From Candidatus Hydrogenedentota bacterium (lineage in GTDB: Bacteria; Hydrogenedentota; Hydrogenedentia; Hydrogenedentiales; GCA-2746185), in contig DTSJ01000083.1 in assembly GCA_012965445.1 (NCBI GenBank), positions 2,520 through 16,392 of the forward strand: a DNA stretch of 13,873 nucleotides. Reading direction: 5' to 3'. Below, piece after piece: positions 7,049 through 13,873 of the stretch (position 1 is its first letter; every line of letters begins with the position of its first letter). Made by a program: the position numbers and the translations under genes. The notes under the pieces were generated by a model. That model saw nothing but the letters and a program-made list of their open reading frames with translations, ran no database searches and was not told the origin of the DNA.

Positions 7049-7116
7049 AATCGCCACTCAAAATTGAGAGGCACATCGCGAGAAAATCGTCCGGGGTTAC
7101 ACCCATCACATCAATT

Positions 7117-7144
7117 TTGACTCGATATCATAGATATCTATATC
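7117..7144 (+). promoter_or_regulatory. Possible promoter and operator of the nucleoside hydrolase gene
   Basis: TTGACT (7117-7122) and TATATC (7139-7144) are 16 bases apart. Between them lie two GATATC palindromes (7124-7129 and 7133-7138) separated by ATA, forming a 6-3-6 inverted repeat where a repressor could sit. The -10 matches only partly and the region is A/T-rich, so chance is possible. Confidence 0.35.
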
Positions 7145-7187
7145 CTGAATCTTTATAACACTTAGGTTTATTGTTCGGGGTCTACTC

Positions 7188-8237
7188 ATGTATAAAAAAG
7201 TTTTGGTTACTACTGTGTTGGTTGCGTTTCTGTGTACTCTCGCCAGTGCTCCCGCGGCTGAGCCGGTCAAGATAATCTTTGATTCGGACATGGCGCTGGA
7301 TTGCGAGGACATGAACGCGCTGTGTCTGCTGCATGCATTGGTGGACAAGGGTGAGGCTGAGATTCTTGCGACGGTGGCGTCTGGATATGAGACGAACCGA
7401 GCCTCGGGCGCCGCGATTGATGCGATCAATACTTTTTATGGTCGGCCGGATATTCCAGTGGGTACGACGCGGGTGGACATGGTTTTCAGCAAGGAAGCAA
7501 TACCTGTTGCGAAAAGCCCCTGGACACCTGCGGTGCGAGACAAGTATCCGCATGACGTGGGGGACGATGATCGCTGCGAGGCGGCGGTGCGGGTATATCG
7601 CAGGATTCTGGACAAGCAGCCAGACAATAGCGTGACTATCGTTACGACGGGCTGGCTGGTGAACCTGCGTGATCTACTGCGATCAAAGCCTGATGGACTG
7701 AGCAAACTTAGCGGCGAGGAACTTGTTCGCAAGAAGGTTAAGGAAGTCTCGATTATGGGCGGCGCGTTTCCGATGGGCTGGGAATACAATTTTGGTTTCG
7801 GGGGCGCGCATCGGTCGACGAAATTCGTGCTGGACAACTGGCCTGAGAATGTACCGCTGGTGATGAGCGGTGTGGAAATCGGGCTGAAGATTATTTCGGG
7901 CAAGGTGTATAAAGATGAACTGCCTGAAAGCCCCTTGCGCACTGGATTGGAGAATGCCTGGAACGCACTGAGCGCAGGCCGTCCAAGCTGGGACGAAACA
8001 TCCGTTCTATATGCCGTGCGAGGAGCGTCATTTCAAGGTGAGGAGTATTGGAAACTCGTAACGGACGGCAGTGTGGCGATTGACGACTCAACGGGTGTCA
8101 ACACTTGGGTGAGGGTGCCGGACAGAAATCAAGCGTACCTGATTCAATCGATGGATCCTAAAGCGATGGGCAAACTTCTCGAAGAGCTTGTCCTCGAAAG
8201 CACACGCAATGCTGTTGAACGTGCCGACACGCATTGA
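7188..8237 (+). CDS. Exported nucleoside hydrolase family protein
   Basis: This 349-residue protein begins with a signal peptide (MYKKVLVTTVLVAFLCTLASAPAA, cut near residue 24), so it should work in the periplasm. The mature part belongs to the inosine-uridine-preferring nucleoside hydrolase superfamily, Ca2+-dependent enzymes that split N-ribosides into base and ribose. The metal-binding motif reads DSDMALDCEDMNAL (residues 32-45), corresponding to the DTDMGNDxDDA form of one subfamily. Asp34 and Asp38 are kept, but the glycine is Ala36 and one of the paired aspartates is Glu40. Further family blocks are HALVDKGEAEILATVAS (49-65), AIDAINTFYGRPDIPVG and IMGGAFPMGWEYNFG. The ribosome binding site is weak (GGGG about eight bases before ATG). 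The LLM oxidoreductase follows after 105 bases. The true substrate is unknown; the altered motif could mean a different glycoside or lower activity. Confidence 0.88.
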   Translation: MYKKVLVTTVLVAFLCTLASAPAAEPVKIIFDSDMALDCEDMNALCLLHALVDKGEAEILATVASGYETNRASGAAIDAINTFYGRPDIPVGTTRVDMVFSKEAIPVAKSPWTPAVRDKYPHDVGDDDRCEAAVRVYRRILDKQPDNSVTIVTTGWLVNLRDLLRSKPDGLSKLSGEELVRKKVKEVSIMGGAFPMGWEYNFGFGGAHRSTKFVLDNWPENVPLVMSGVEIGLKIISGKVYKDELPESPLRTGLENAWNALSAGRPSWDETSVLYAVRGASFQGEEYWKLVTDGSVAIDDSTGVNTWVRVPDRNQAYLIQSMDPKAMGKLLEELVLESTRNAVERADTH

Positions 8238-8342
8238 ATTGTCGATGGGACACGAACGAGAATGTGAGGGAATTTTTCATCTTTGATCTCGTATTTGAGC
8301 GTGGATTGAAGCGATGGGTGTTGAGTCAGGAAGGGGTGAAGC

Positions 8343-9344
8343 TTGAAATTCGGAGTGTTACAGTTTTTTTCTTGGAAGAACAGGGCATCGACGGTTTCCG
8401 ATATTTATGCGAGTGCGCTCGACCGAATTCAAGTGATGGACGAGACGGGTTACGATGCCGTGTGGCTGGCGGAACATCATTTCAGCGACTACAGTGTTTG
8501 CCCTTCGGTGCATATTATGGGGACGTGGGTTGCTTCGCATACGAAGCGGCTGCGCATTGGCACTGCGGTATCATTGGCGGCGTTTTATCATCCGCTTCGG
8601 CTCGCTGAGGAGGTTGCGCTGCTGGATGTTCTCTCTGGAGGCCGGGTGAACTGGGGGGCTGGTCGGGGCTTCGACAAAACTGAGTTTAATACGTTTGGCG
8701 TCAAACCTGAGGAGAGTTATGCGCGTTATCGCGAGAACGTGGAAATCGTGTTGGCTGCGTGGAAGAATGAGCGAATCACTTATTCGGGGGAGTATCATAG
8801 TTTCGAAGAGGTAGAGGTTTTGCCGAAACCACTTCAAGATCCGCATCCGCCAGTGTGGCTGGCTGCGACATCGCCTGCTGCTGTGGAGTCTGCGGCTAAG
8901 GACGGGTATTCGATTATGATGGACCCTCATGCGAGCCATACAGATATTGCTGAGAAATTTGCGTTGTATGCGAAGACGCTCGAAGTGAACGGGTATGAGG
9001 GGGCGGATACCAGGGACATTCCGGTTGCGCGGCTTCTGGCTGTCGCTGACACCGAAGAGGGCGCGCGCACGATTGCTGAACGGGGGGCTGGCTGGCTTGT
9101 TGATTCATATGTCAACGACAGCAAGTTCGGTGGAAAGACACCTGCAGGGATGGTGGATGTGAGAAAGGAAGACCCGATCGCAGGGTATATGCGGGATCGT
9201 ATTATTTTCGGGACGCCGGAGAGTGTGACGGAGCAAGTGCATCGACTGCGTGAGGAGATTCCGATGGAGTATTTGCTTTGTGCGCCTCTGAGTCCGGGGT
9301 CGTTCGACTTGTTTACCGAGAAAGTTATGCCGGATTTTCTGTGA
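8343..9344 (+). CDS. LLM-class flavin-dependent oxidoreductase (luciferase-like)
   Basis: This 333-residue protein is a bacterial-luciferase-like flavin monooxygenase or F420-type oxidoreductase, a cytosolic TIM-barrel enzyme that uses reduced flavin. Typical blocks occur in order: GYDAVWLAEHHFSDYSVCPS (about 36-55), RLRIGTAVSLAAFYHPLRLAEE (69-90), LLDVLSGGRVNWGAGRGFDKTEF (93-115), the central PHPPVWLAATSP (about 167-178), and FGTPESVTEQV towards the C-terminus. The best start is TTG at 8343, giving MKFGVLQFF, because AGGAAGGGG lies just before it and no ATG allows the conserved first strand. It is 105 bases downstream of the nucleoside hydrolase on the same strand and converges with the peptidase gene 28 bases later. 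The EHHF motif favours the luciferase alkane-monooxygenase type over the pyrimidine-cleaving RutA type, but the substrate cannot be told. Confidence 0.92.
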   Translation: MKFGVLQFFSWKNRASTVSDIYASALDRIQVMDETGYDAVWLAEHHFSDYSVCPSVHIMGTWVASHTKRLRIGTAVSLAAFYHPLRLAEEVALLDVLSGGRVNWGAGRGFDKTEFNTFGVKPEESYARYRENVEIVLAAWKNERITYSGEYHSFEEVEVLPKPLQDPHPPVWLAATSPAAVESAAKDGYSIMMDPHASHTDIAEKFALYAKTLEVNGYEGADTRDIPVARLLAVADTEEGARTIAERGAGWLVDSYVNDSKFGGKTPAGMVDVRKEDPIAGYMRDRIIFGTPESVTEQVHRLREEIPMEYLLCAPLSPGSFDLFTEKVMPDFL

Positions 9345-9372
9345 GCTGATATCCCAATCTTTTCGACAACTT

Positions 9373-11445
9373 TTATTCGTCGCCGCTGATATCCTCTTCT
9401 TTTCCGTATTTCTGAAACCATTCGAGTATGTGGAGCATTTTGGCTATGTAGTGTGAGGGTCGTGCGCGAACGCCGTGGGCCTCGTTTGGCACCCGCACCA
9501 TGACCGAGTCTATCTTTTGGATTTTGAGGGCGCGGTAGTACTGCTCGGTTTCGGAAATTGGGGTGCGCCAGTCGTTTTCTCCGGTGATTAGGAGCAAAGG
9601 TGTGGTCACATTTCCTACGAGGGAGATGGGGGAGCGCTCGTGATAGTGTTCGGGGTCTTCCCATGGCCATTTTTCGAACCATCGCCAACCGACTCCATAG
9701 CCAATGTCGGCGGTGCCGATCCAACTGTCCCAGTTGATGACCGGGTATTGCGATACGCCCGCTCGGAAGCGGTCTGTGCGTCCGACGAGCCAGCAGGTAA
9801 GTACGCCGCCGCCGCTGCCGCCGGTGATGTAGAGCTGTTCTTCGTCGATGTAGCCGCGCTTGATGACGTCATCCACGCCGCTCATGAGGTCGAAGTAGTC
9901 GTCGCCGGGATAGGCTTTGTCGATGAGATTTCCGAATTCGTGACCGTATCCGGTGCTGCCGCGCGGATTCGTGTAGAGGACAACGTATCCCTGCGCGGCG
10001 AGCATTTGAAATTCGAAGGAGAAGGACACCCCGTACATGCCGTGAGGGCCGCCGTGAATGTACAGAATCAGGGGGTACTCTTTTTCGGGGTCGAAGTCGG
10101 AAGGTTTGAGGATCCAGCCCTGGACGTCGCGGTCATCGAAGGAGGATTTGTACCAGATTTCTTCGACACTTGCGAGATCGCGATAATCGAGTACGTCTTC
10201 ATTTACGCGGGTTAATTGTTTGGGATCGGGATTGCTGAGCTTGAATGAGTATAGGTCACCCGGTTTGTTGGGAGTTGAGATAACTGCTGCTACGCGGTCA
10301 TCCGAACTGATGGTGTACGAAGTTATTTGGAGCGTGCCGTCCGTCAATGCCTCGACACCGCGGTCTGTTGCGCGATAGAGATGGCGGTCTCCTTTTGTTC
10401 CGGCGAGAAACAGGACTGACTTTCCGTTTTTCGTCCAGCGTACGCTGCGCACGTCGTTGTCGAAATCTTCGCTCATCAGAGTCGGATCGCTCCCGTCCGC
10501 CTCCATCGAATACAGCCTCGTCAACGTGTAGCTGTATCGTTTTTCGTCGAAGCCTGTGTATGCGATTCGCTTGCCGTCTGGGGAGACGACGGGTTGTGAG
10601 TCCGGCCCTGATCGGGTCGTCAAGGGTGCGATCTCCCGGCTTTCGACGTTGACCACGTAGATTTCGGTGTCTCCAGTGACCCACTCGGTATCTGGTTTGC
10701 GGATGCCGCTGAACACGATCGAGTCGTCTGACAGCCATTGAGGGCCGCTGTGGTCGTAGTCGCCGGAGGTGATCTGTCTTTCGGTGCCGCCTTCAGCTGG
10801 TACGGTGAAAACCTGTTGGAACCCGACGGGCAGATAGCCGCGCCCGTCGAAGCGATAGACGAGTCGGTCGATGACGGTGGGCTTGTCTGCCCATTTAGCG
10901 CCTTCGGGTTTTGGGGGCATGGTCACGGTGCCTTCCTGCTTACCCGGCACGAGTCGATTGAATGCGATGCGCTGTCCGTCCGGCGACCAGACAGGACTTG
11001 ACGGGGATTTTATTGCGTTGGTGATCTTTGCGACTTGCCGTGTGTCGAGCCACATCACGAAGAGCTGGCGTTTGTCGTCGCTGTCGGAGGATGTATAGGC
11101 GATACGGGTTCCGTCTGGCGACCATCTAGGGGAAGAGGCACTAGTCTTGCCTGTTGTGAGCGGGCGATTATTGTCACCGTCGAAGTCGATGAGCCAGAGG
11201 TTTGAGTAGTTGCGGTCGGTCATAATATCTGACCAGGATCGTATGTAGGCGATGCGTTTTCCGTCTGGGGAAATTTGCGGATCGCGGATGGATTCCATGT
11301 CGAAGTAGTCAGCAACACTAAGCTTTCGGTCTTCGGAATCTGATTCATCAGCTGCGAATGTTATAGGAACCAGGACCATTGCCGTACAGAATCCGAGAAC
11401 CAGCCCGAGTTTTCGCGTGGCCTCGCGTTTATCTTTTTGTTTCAT
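9373..11445 (-). CDS. Exported S9 family peptidase (prolyl oligopeptidase / acylaminoacyl-peptidase type)
   Basis: This 690-residue protein has a signal peptide (basic MKQKDKREATRK, hydrophobic core to about residue 30, cut after TFAA) and should act on peptides in the periplasm. Residues about 50-420 form a beta-propeller of WD40-like PD40 repeats: ISPDGKRIAY, WSPDGTRIAY, WSPDGQRIAF, VSPDGKRIAY. The C-terminal alpha/beta hydrolase domain carries IHGGPHGMYG (463-472), NPRGSTGYG (493-501), the nucleophile motif TGGSGGG with Ser544, Asp625 in GENDWRTP and His657 in NEAHGVR, so the catalytic triad is complete. Length fits family S9C. The start has AAGGAG nine bases upstream of ATG. A strong-looking promoter lies about 65 bases further upstream, divergent from the PQQ dehydrogenase gene. 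Confidence 0.95.
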   Translation of the reverse strand: MKQKDKREATRKLGLVLGFCTAMVLVPITFAADESDSEDRKLSVADYFDMESIRDPQISPDGKRIAYIRSWSDIMTDRNYSNLWLIDFDGDNNRPLTTGKTSASSPRWSPDGTRIAYTSSDSDDKRQLFVMWLDTRQVAKITNAIKSPSSPVWSPDGQRIAFNRLVPGKQEGTVTMPPKPEGAKWADKPTVIDRLVYRFDGRGYLPVGFQQVFTVPAEGGTERQITSGDYDHSGPQWLSDDSIVFSGIRKPDTEWVTGDTEIYVVNVESREIAPLTTRSGPDSQPVVSPDGKRIAYTGFDEKRYSYTLTRLYSMEADGSDPTLMSEDFDNDVRSVRWTKNGKSVLFLAGTKGDRHLYRATDRGVEALTDGTLQITSYTISSDDRVAAVISTPNKPGDLYSFKLSNPDPKQLTRVNEDVLDYRDLASVEEIWYKSSFDDRDVQGWILKPSDFDPEKEYPLILYIHGGPHGMYGVSFSFEFQMLAAQGYVVLYTNPRGSTGYGHEFGNLIDKAYPGDDYFDLMSGVDDVIKRGYIDEEQLYITGGSGGGVLTCWLVGRTDRFRAGVSQYPVINWDSWIGTADIGYGVGWRWFEKWPWEDPEHYHERSPISLVGNVTTPLLLITGENDWRTPISETEQYYRALKIQKIDSVMVRVPNEAHGVRARPSHYIAKMLHILEWFQKYGKEEDISGDE

Positions 11446-11511
11446 CGCTTGTGGCTCCTTCAGTCATTGACAAAATCGTGTTCGCATATCGAATTTTCAC
11501 GAATAGAATCG

Positions 11512-11524
11512 CTCTATCATAGAG
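11512..11524. promoter_or_regulatory. 13-bp palindrome over the peptidase -10 box
   Basis: CTCTAT, C, ATAGAG forms a perfect odd palindrome that covers the -10 box of the minus-strand promoter. It sits in the shared region between two divergent genes, the usual place for an operator. The regulator is not in the window. Confidence 0.45.
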
Positions 11525-11544
11525 GCCTTTATGGTAGGTTTCAA
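11516..11544 (-). promoter_or_regulatory. Sigma-70-type promoter of the S9 peptidase gene
   Basis: On the minus strand TTGAAA (11539-11544) and TATGAT (11516-11521) are exactly 17 bases apart, each one mismatch from consensus. Transcription would begin near 11509, giving a leader of about 64 bases that includes the AAGGAG of the peptidase gene. Confidence 0.66.
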
Positions 11545-11629
11545 GACGGAGCTAAATTTGTAGGGGAGGTGGACGGCTGGGTATAGTGGCGAATTGCGGA
11601 TACTGCGGCCAAAACATCGAGGTGTGGCT

Positions 11630-13495
11630 ATGTTTGGAGTGATGGGAAGAGTGAATCGCGTAAGAAGATGGGTCGGTTCGGGATTCATGTGTTTTCTTGG
11701 CATGCTTGTCTCCGTGCATGCGGTGGGCGCGGATTCAGGAACTACGGAATGGCCTTCCTACGGTGCGGACAATTCGGGATCGAAATACCTGTCGCTGACT
11801 CAGATCAACAGGGATAACTTTTCCAAACTCGAGATCGACTGGGTGTGGGAGTCGCCGGATACGTCGATCACGGCAGATCTGCCGAATCAGTCTATGACGT
11901 ATCGCATCGGGTTCAAGGCCACGCCCATTATGACCGATGGTACGCTGTACGTAAGCACCGGCCTGGGTCAGATCTCCGCGATCGATGCGAGGACTGGCGA
12001 GACTCGATGGCTGTACAACCCAAAGAGCTACGAGGGCGGCGGTGCTGCGAGTATTCTGGGGCCGATCACGCGGGGGGTGAGTTACTGGGCGGATGGTGAA
12101 GATCGTAGAATATTGAGCGGGACTCACGACGGGTATCTTATCGCGCTGGATGCTGACACGGGAGAATTGATCGAAGATTTTGGAGAGAACGGGCGAGTCG
12201 ATCTGATGACGGCGGTGCCGCGGGTGAGTCGGGAGGATAAGCTTGTGCTGCCGGGCGGTGAGACATTTCACATTTCGGTGGATTCTCCAGTAACGATCAG
12301 CCGGGGCGTAGTAGTTGTGGGCTGCTCAATGTCTGATCGTCCGCCAAACAAGGAATGGCCGCCGGGGTATGTGCAGGCGTTCGATGTGCGGACTGGCGCC
12401 CCCAAGTGGGTGTTCAAGACAGTCCCGAACGGAGACGAGTTTGCCTCGAAAACCTGGGAGAACGACTCCTGGAAGTACAGCGGGAATACGAACGTGTGGA
12501 GTATGATGAGTGCTGATGACGATCTCGGGTATGTGTACCTTCCGACGAGTACTCCGACGAGTGACTATTACGGCGCGTACCGACTTGGCGACAATCTCTA
12601 TGCAGAGAGTCTTGTCTGCGTGGACGTGGAAACCGGGGAACGGGTCTGGCATTTTCAGATGGTGCACCACGGGATCTGGGACTGGGACCTTCCTGCGGCA
12701 CCGAACCTAGTAGATATCGTAGTGGACGGGAAGGCAATCAAGGCGGTCGCTCAGGTGAGCAAGCAGGGATGGGTATATGTCTTCAATCGGGTAACGGGGG
12801 AGCCGATCTGGCCTATTGAGGAACTGCCGGTGGCGCGGTCGGATGTGCCTGGCGAGCGTAGTTCTCCAACACAACCGCATCCTACGAGGCCAGCGCCGTT
12901 TGAACGCCAAGGTATTTCGATAGATGACTTGATCGATTTTACTCCTGAACTGCGTGCGAAGGCGATTGAAGAGGTCAGTCACTACAGAATCGGTCCTCTG
13001 TTTACACCGCCTTCGCTATATGAAGAAGGGGGTACGCGTGGAACGATTCAGCTTCCGGGAGCGGGGGGCGGCGCGAACTGGAGCGGGGCGGCGGTTGATC
13101 CTGAATCTGGAATCCTTTACGTACCGTCTCGTACGGCTTATTCAATGGTCATATTTGCTGAGCCTGATCCGAAGATTTCCAATTTGAAATATGTTCGAAG
13201 CGGGACTCTAGGACCTTCGAGTTCGCATCCTGCAAGGCCTGCCTATCCGCGCGGACCAGACGGATTACCGCTGCTGAAGCCTCCATACTCGAGGATGACG
13301 GCGATAGACATCAATACGGGCGAACATGTCTGGATGGTTCCTACGGGGGCGGGTTCCAGTGCGGTTCGGGATCATCCTGCATTGAAGGGAATCGAACTGC
13401 CGACCCTTGGGCCGCTCCGGGCCGCTGCTGACGAAATCGCTATTGATTCACGGCCTCGCCTTGGACGGGGGAAAGAGTGCCCTTGCGGCTTATGA
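11630..13495 (+). CDS. PQQ-dependent dehydrogenase (quinoprotein), N-terminal portion of a frameshifted gene
   Basis: This is most of an exported pyrroloquinoline-quinone dehydrogenase, which oxidises an alcohol or sugar in the periplasm and passes electrons to the respiratory chain. After a signal sequence (basic start, core FMCFLGMLVSVHAVGA, cut near residue 34) come WPSYGADNSGSKYLSLTQIN (41-60), propeller motifs such as AIDARTGETRWLYN, ALDADTGELIEDFGENGRVD and CVDVETGERVWHFQ, and the hallmark MVHHGIWDWDLPAAPNLVDI. I chose ATG 11630, preceded by GAGGTG seven bases upstream, over a TTG at 11594 in the same frame that has no site. After LKGIELPTLG the frame runs into unrelated sequence up to TGA 13493-13495, while the true continuation is one frame over. 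Joined, the protein is about 673 residues, normal for the glucose-dehydrogenase-like type. No cytochrome c haem motif (CxxCH) is seen. Confidence 0.9.
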   Translation: MFGVMGRVNRVRRWVGSGFMCFLGMLVSVHAVGADSGTTEWPSYGADNSGSKYLSLTQINRDNFSKLEIDWVWESPDTSITADLPNQSMTYRIGFKATPIMTDGTLYVSTGLGQISAIDARTGETRWLYNPKSYEGGGAASILGPITRGVSYWADGEDRRILSGTHDGYLIALDADTGELIEDFGENGRVDLMTAVPRVSREDKLVLPGGETFHISVDSPVTISRGVVVVGCSMSDRPPNKEWPPGYVQAFDVRTGAPKWVFKTVPNGDEFASKTWENDSWKYSGNTNVWSMMSADDDLGYVYLPTSTPTSDYYGAYRLGDNLYAESLVCVDVETGERVWHFQMVHHGIWDWDLPAAPNLVDIVVDGKAIKAVAQVSKQGWVYVFNRVTGEPIWPIEELPVARSDVPGERSSPTQPHPTRPAPFERQGISIDDLIDFTPELRAKAIEEVSHYRIGPLFTPPSLYEEGGTRGTIQLPGAGGGANWSGAAVDPESGILYVPSRTAYSMVIFAEPDPKISNLKYVRSGTLGPSSSHPARPAYPRGPDGLPLLKPPYSRMTAIDINTGEHVWMVPTGAGSSAVRDHPALKGIELPTLGPLRAAADEIAIDSRPRLGRGKECPCGL

Positions 13496-13652
13496 CAAGA
13501 GAACGGGCGAGGTGCTTGGGCAGGTGTCGCTGCCGGGGACTATCGTGGGGACGCCGATGACTTACAGTATTGACAACATCCAGTACATCGCGGCGACTGT
13601 TCGTGTTGGACGCTCACCGGGAAGCCTCGTTGCGCTACGGCTGCCGGACTAG
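13407..13652 (+). CDS. PQQ-dependent dehydrogenase, C-terminal portion of the same frameshifted gene
   Basis: This frame supplies the missing end of the gene starting at 11630: LGRSGPLLTKSLLIHG, then GGKSALAAYDKRTGEVLGQV, and then TPMTYSIDNIQYIAA, the last propeller blade that closes the PQQ dehydrogenase fold. The joint falls at about 13404-13411 (CCCTTGGG). Removing one base from the GGG at 13409-13411, or from the CCC just before it, restores LPTLGRSGPLLT, as expected in the family. No ribosome binding site of its own is visible, so it is not a separate gene. The stop at 13650-13652 is followed by a short hairpin. Confidence 0.82.
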   Translation: MGRSGPLLTKSLLIHGLALDGGKSALAAYDKRTGEVLGQVSLPGTIVGTPMTYSIDNIQYIAATVRVGRSPGSLVALRLPD

Positions 13653-13678
13653 GTGAAGAGGTCGTTGAACTTTTCACC
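13652..13678 (+). terminator. Possible hairpin after the PQQ dehydrogenase gene
   Basis: GGTGAAGAG (13652-13660) pairs with CTTTTCACC (13670-13678), nine pairs including one G-U, around a nine-base loop. It starts on the last base of the stop codon. No T tract follows at once, so an intrinsic terminator is only possible. Confidence 0.35.
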
Positions 13679-13785
13679 GGAACATGCTACTTTTCTACGG
13701 CAAGCTGGCTTCTCGATCATAAAAGGGTCGTGGCGACTTTAGAGGAAACGTCATCACGGCGAGTGAAACAACCGGAAGGGAACAC

Positions 13786-13873
13786 ATGGCGACAACTGAA
13801 GAAACTCTGTATGACGTTCGCAACGGCGGTGCGTGGATCACATTGAATCGACCGGAGAAACGTAACGCGTTGT
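13786..13873 (+). CDS. Enoyl-CoA hydratase/isomerase family protein, N-terminal fragment (3' end outside the window)
   Basis: The first 29 codons read MATTEETLYDVRNGGAWITL and continue with NRPEKRNAL. The ITLNRPEKRNAL block is the diagnostic N-terminal motif of the crotonase superfamily, which hydrates, isomerises or cleaves acyl-CoA esters in the cytosol. GGAAGG (13774-13779) precedes ATG at a good distance. The gene runs off the window, so the glutamate catalytic residues are not visible and the exact reaction cannot be told. It starts 133 bases after the PQQ dehydrogenase stop, so it may have its own promoter. Confidence 0.9.
   Translation, partial: MATTEETLYDVRNGGAWITLNRPEKRNAL

Larger units (their letters stand above)
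6854..7187. other. Non-coding stretch between IS remnant and nucleoside hydrolase
   Basis: No credible gene is visible in these 334 bases. The first part is probably residual IS DNA after the transposase stop. The stretch then holds repeat copy 3 (7009-7048) and the presumed promoter region of the nucleoside hydrolase (7117-7187). An 89-codon minus-strand frame crosses it, but it contains the repeat and shows no recognisable domain. Confidence 0.5.

Noticed and set aside
6840..7109. 89-codon minus-strand frame next to the IS remnant
   Set aside because: It contains repeat copy 3 and IS residue and has no domain or convincing ribosome binding site.
8234..8608. 124-codon + strand frame between the nucleoside hydrolase and the LLM oxidoreductase
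   Set aside because: Most of it overlaps the LLM gene in another frame, and that gene has an unmistakable family sequence from TTG 8343.
9640..10215. 191-codon + strand frame inside the peptidase gene
   Set aside because: It is antisense to the catalytic domain of the S9 peptidase; its biased Val/Ala/Asp composition is what the opposite strand of this gene would give.

Overview
The window is about 13.9 kb of ordinary bacterial chromosome from a Gram-negative heterotroph. Four or five of the enzymes have export signals. The serine hydroxymethyltransferase is of the long type I know from Chlamydiae and relatives, including its C-terminal extension. An exported PQQ-type beta-propeller opens its mature region with the motif DWPRFHGPN, which I associate with Planctomycetota, Verrucomicrobiota and similar groups. 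I therefore lean weakly towards a PVC-like or other marine or environmental lineage, but no gene here fixes the phylum.

Layout from left to right. (1) 2-1974, + strand: the 3' part of glyA, then a zinc-free quinone-oxidoreductase-like MDR gene broken by a one-base frameshift. (2) 2112-3365, +: an exported PQQ-type beta-propeller protein. (3) 4966-3415, - strand: a two-gene unit of a TauD/TfdA dioxygenase followed by a stand-alone class I glutamine amidotransferase. (4) 5266-5356, +: tRNA-Ser(GGA) with a near-consensus promoter. (5) 5357-7187: a gene-poor accessory strip just downstream of the tRNA. It holds an overlapping minus-strand pair (a small glycine-zipper protein and a CrtO-acyltransferase-like membrane protein), three direct copies of a composite repeat and an IS3-type transposase remnant. 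(6) 7188-9344, +: an exported nucleoside hydrolase and an LLM-class flavin oxidoreductase. (7) 11445-9373, -: an exported S9 family peptidase, divergent from (8) 11630-13652, +: an exported PQQ-dependent dehydrogenase broken by a second one-base frameshift. (9) 13786 to the end, +: the start of an enoyl-CoA hydratase/isomerase gene.

The genes read as a loose set of scavenging and oxidative catabolic enzymes: peptides, nucleosides, alcohols or sugars oxidised through PQQ, 2-oxoglutarate-dependent oxidation and CoA-ester metabolism. They do not form one pathway. I find no CRISPR array, no defence system and no phage module. The most unusual material is the strip after the tRNA: the repeat family, the IS scar and the overlapping membrane-protein pair. 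The two broken genes both carry a +1 change at short G/C runs, which looks more like sequence error than like coordinated gene decay.
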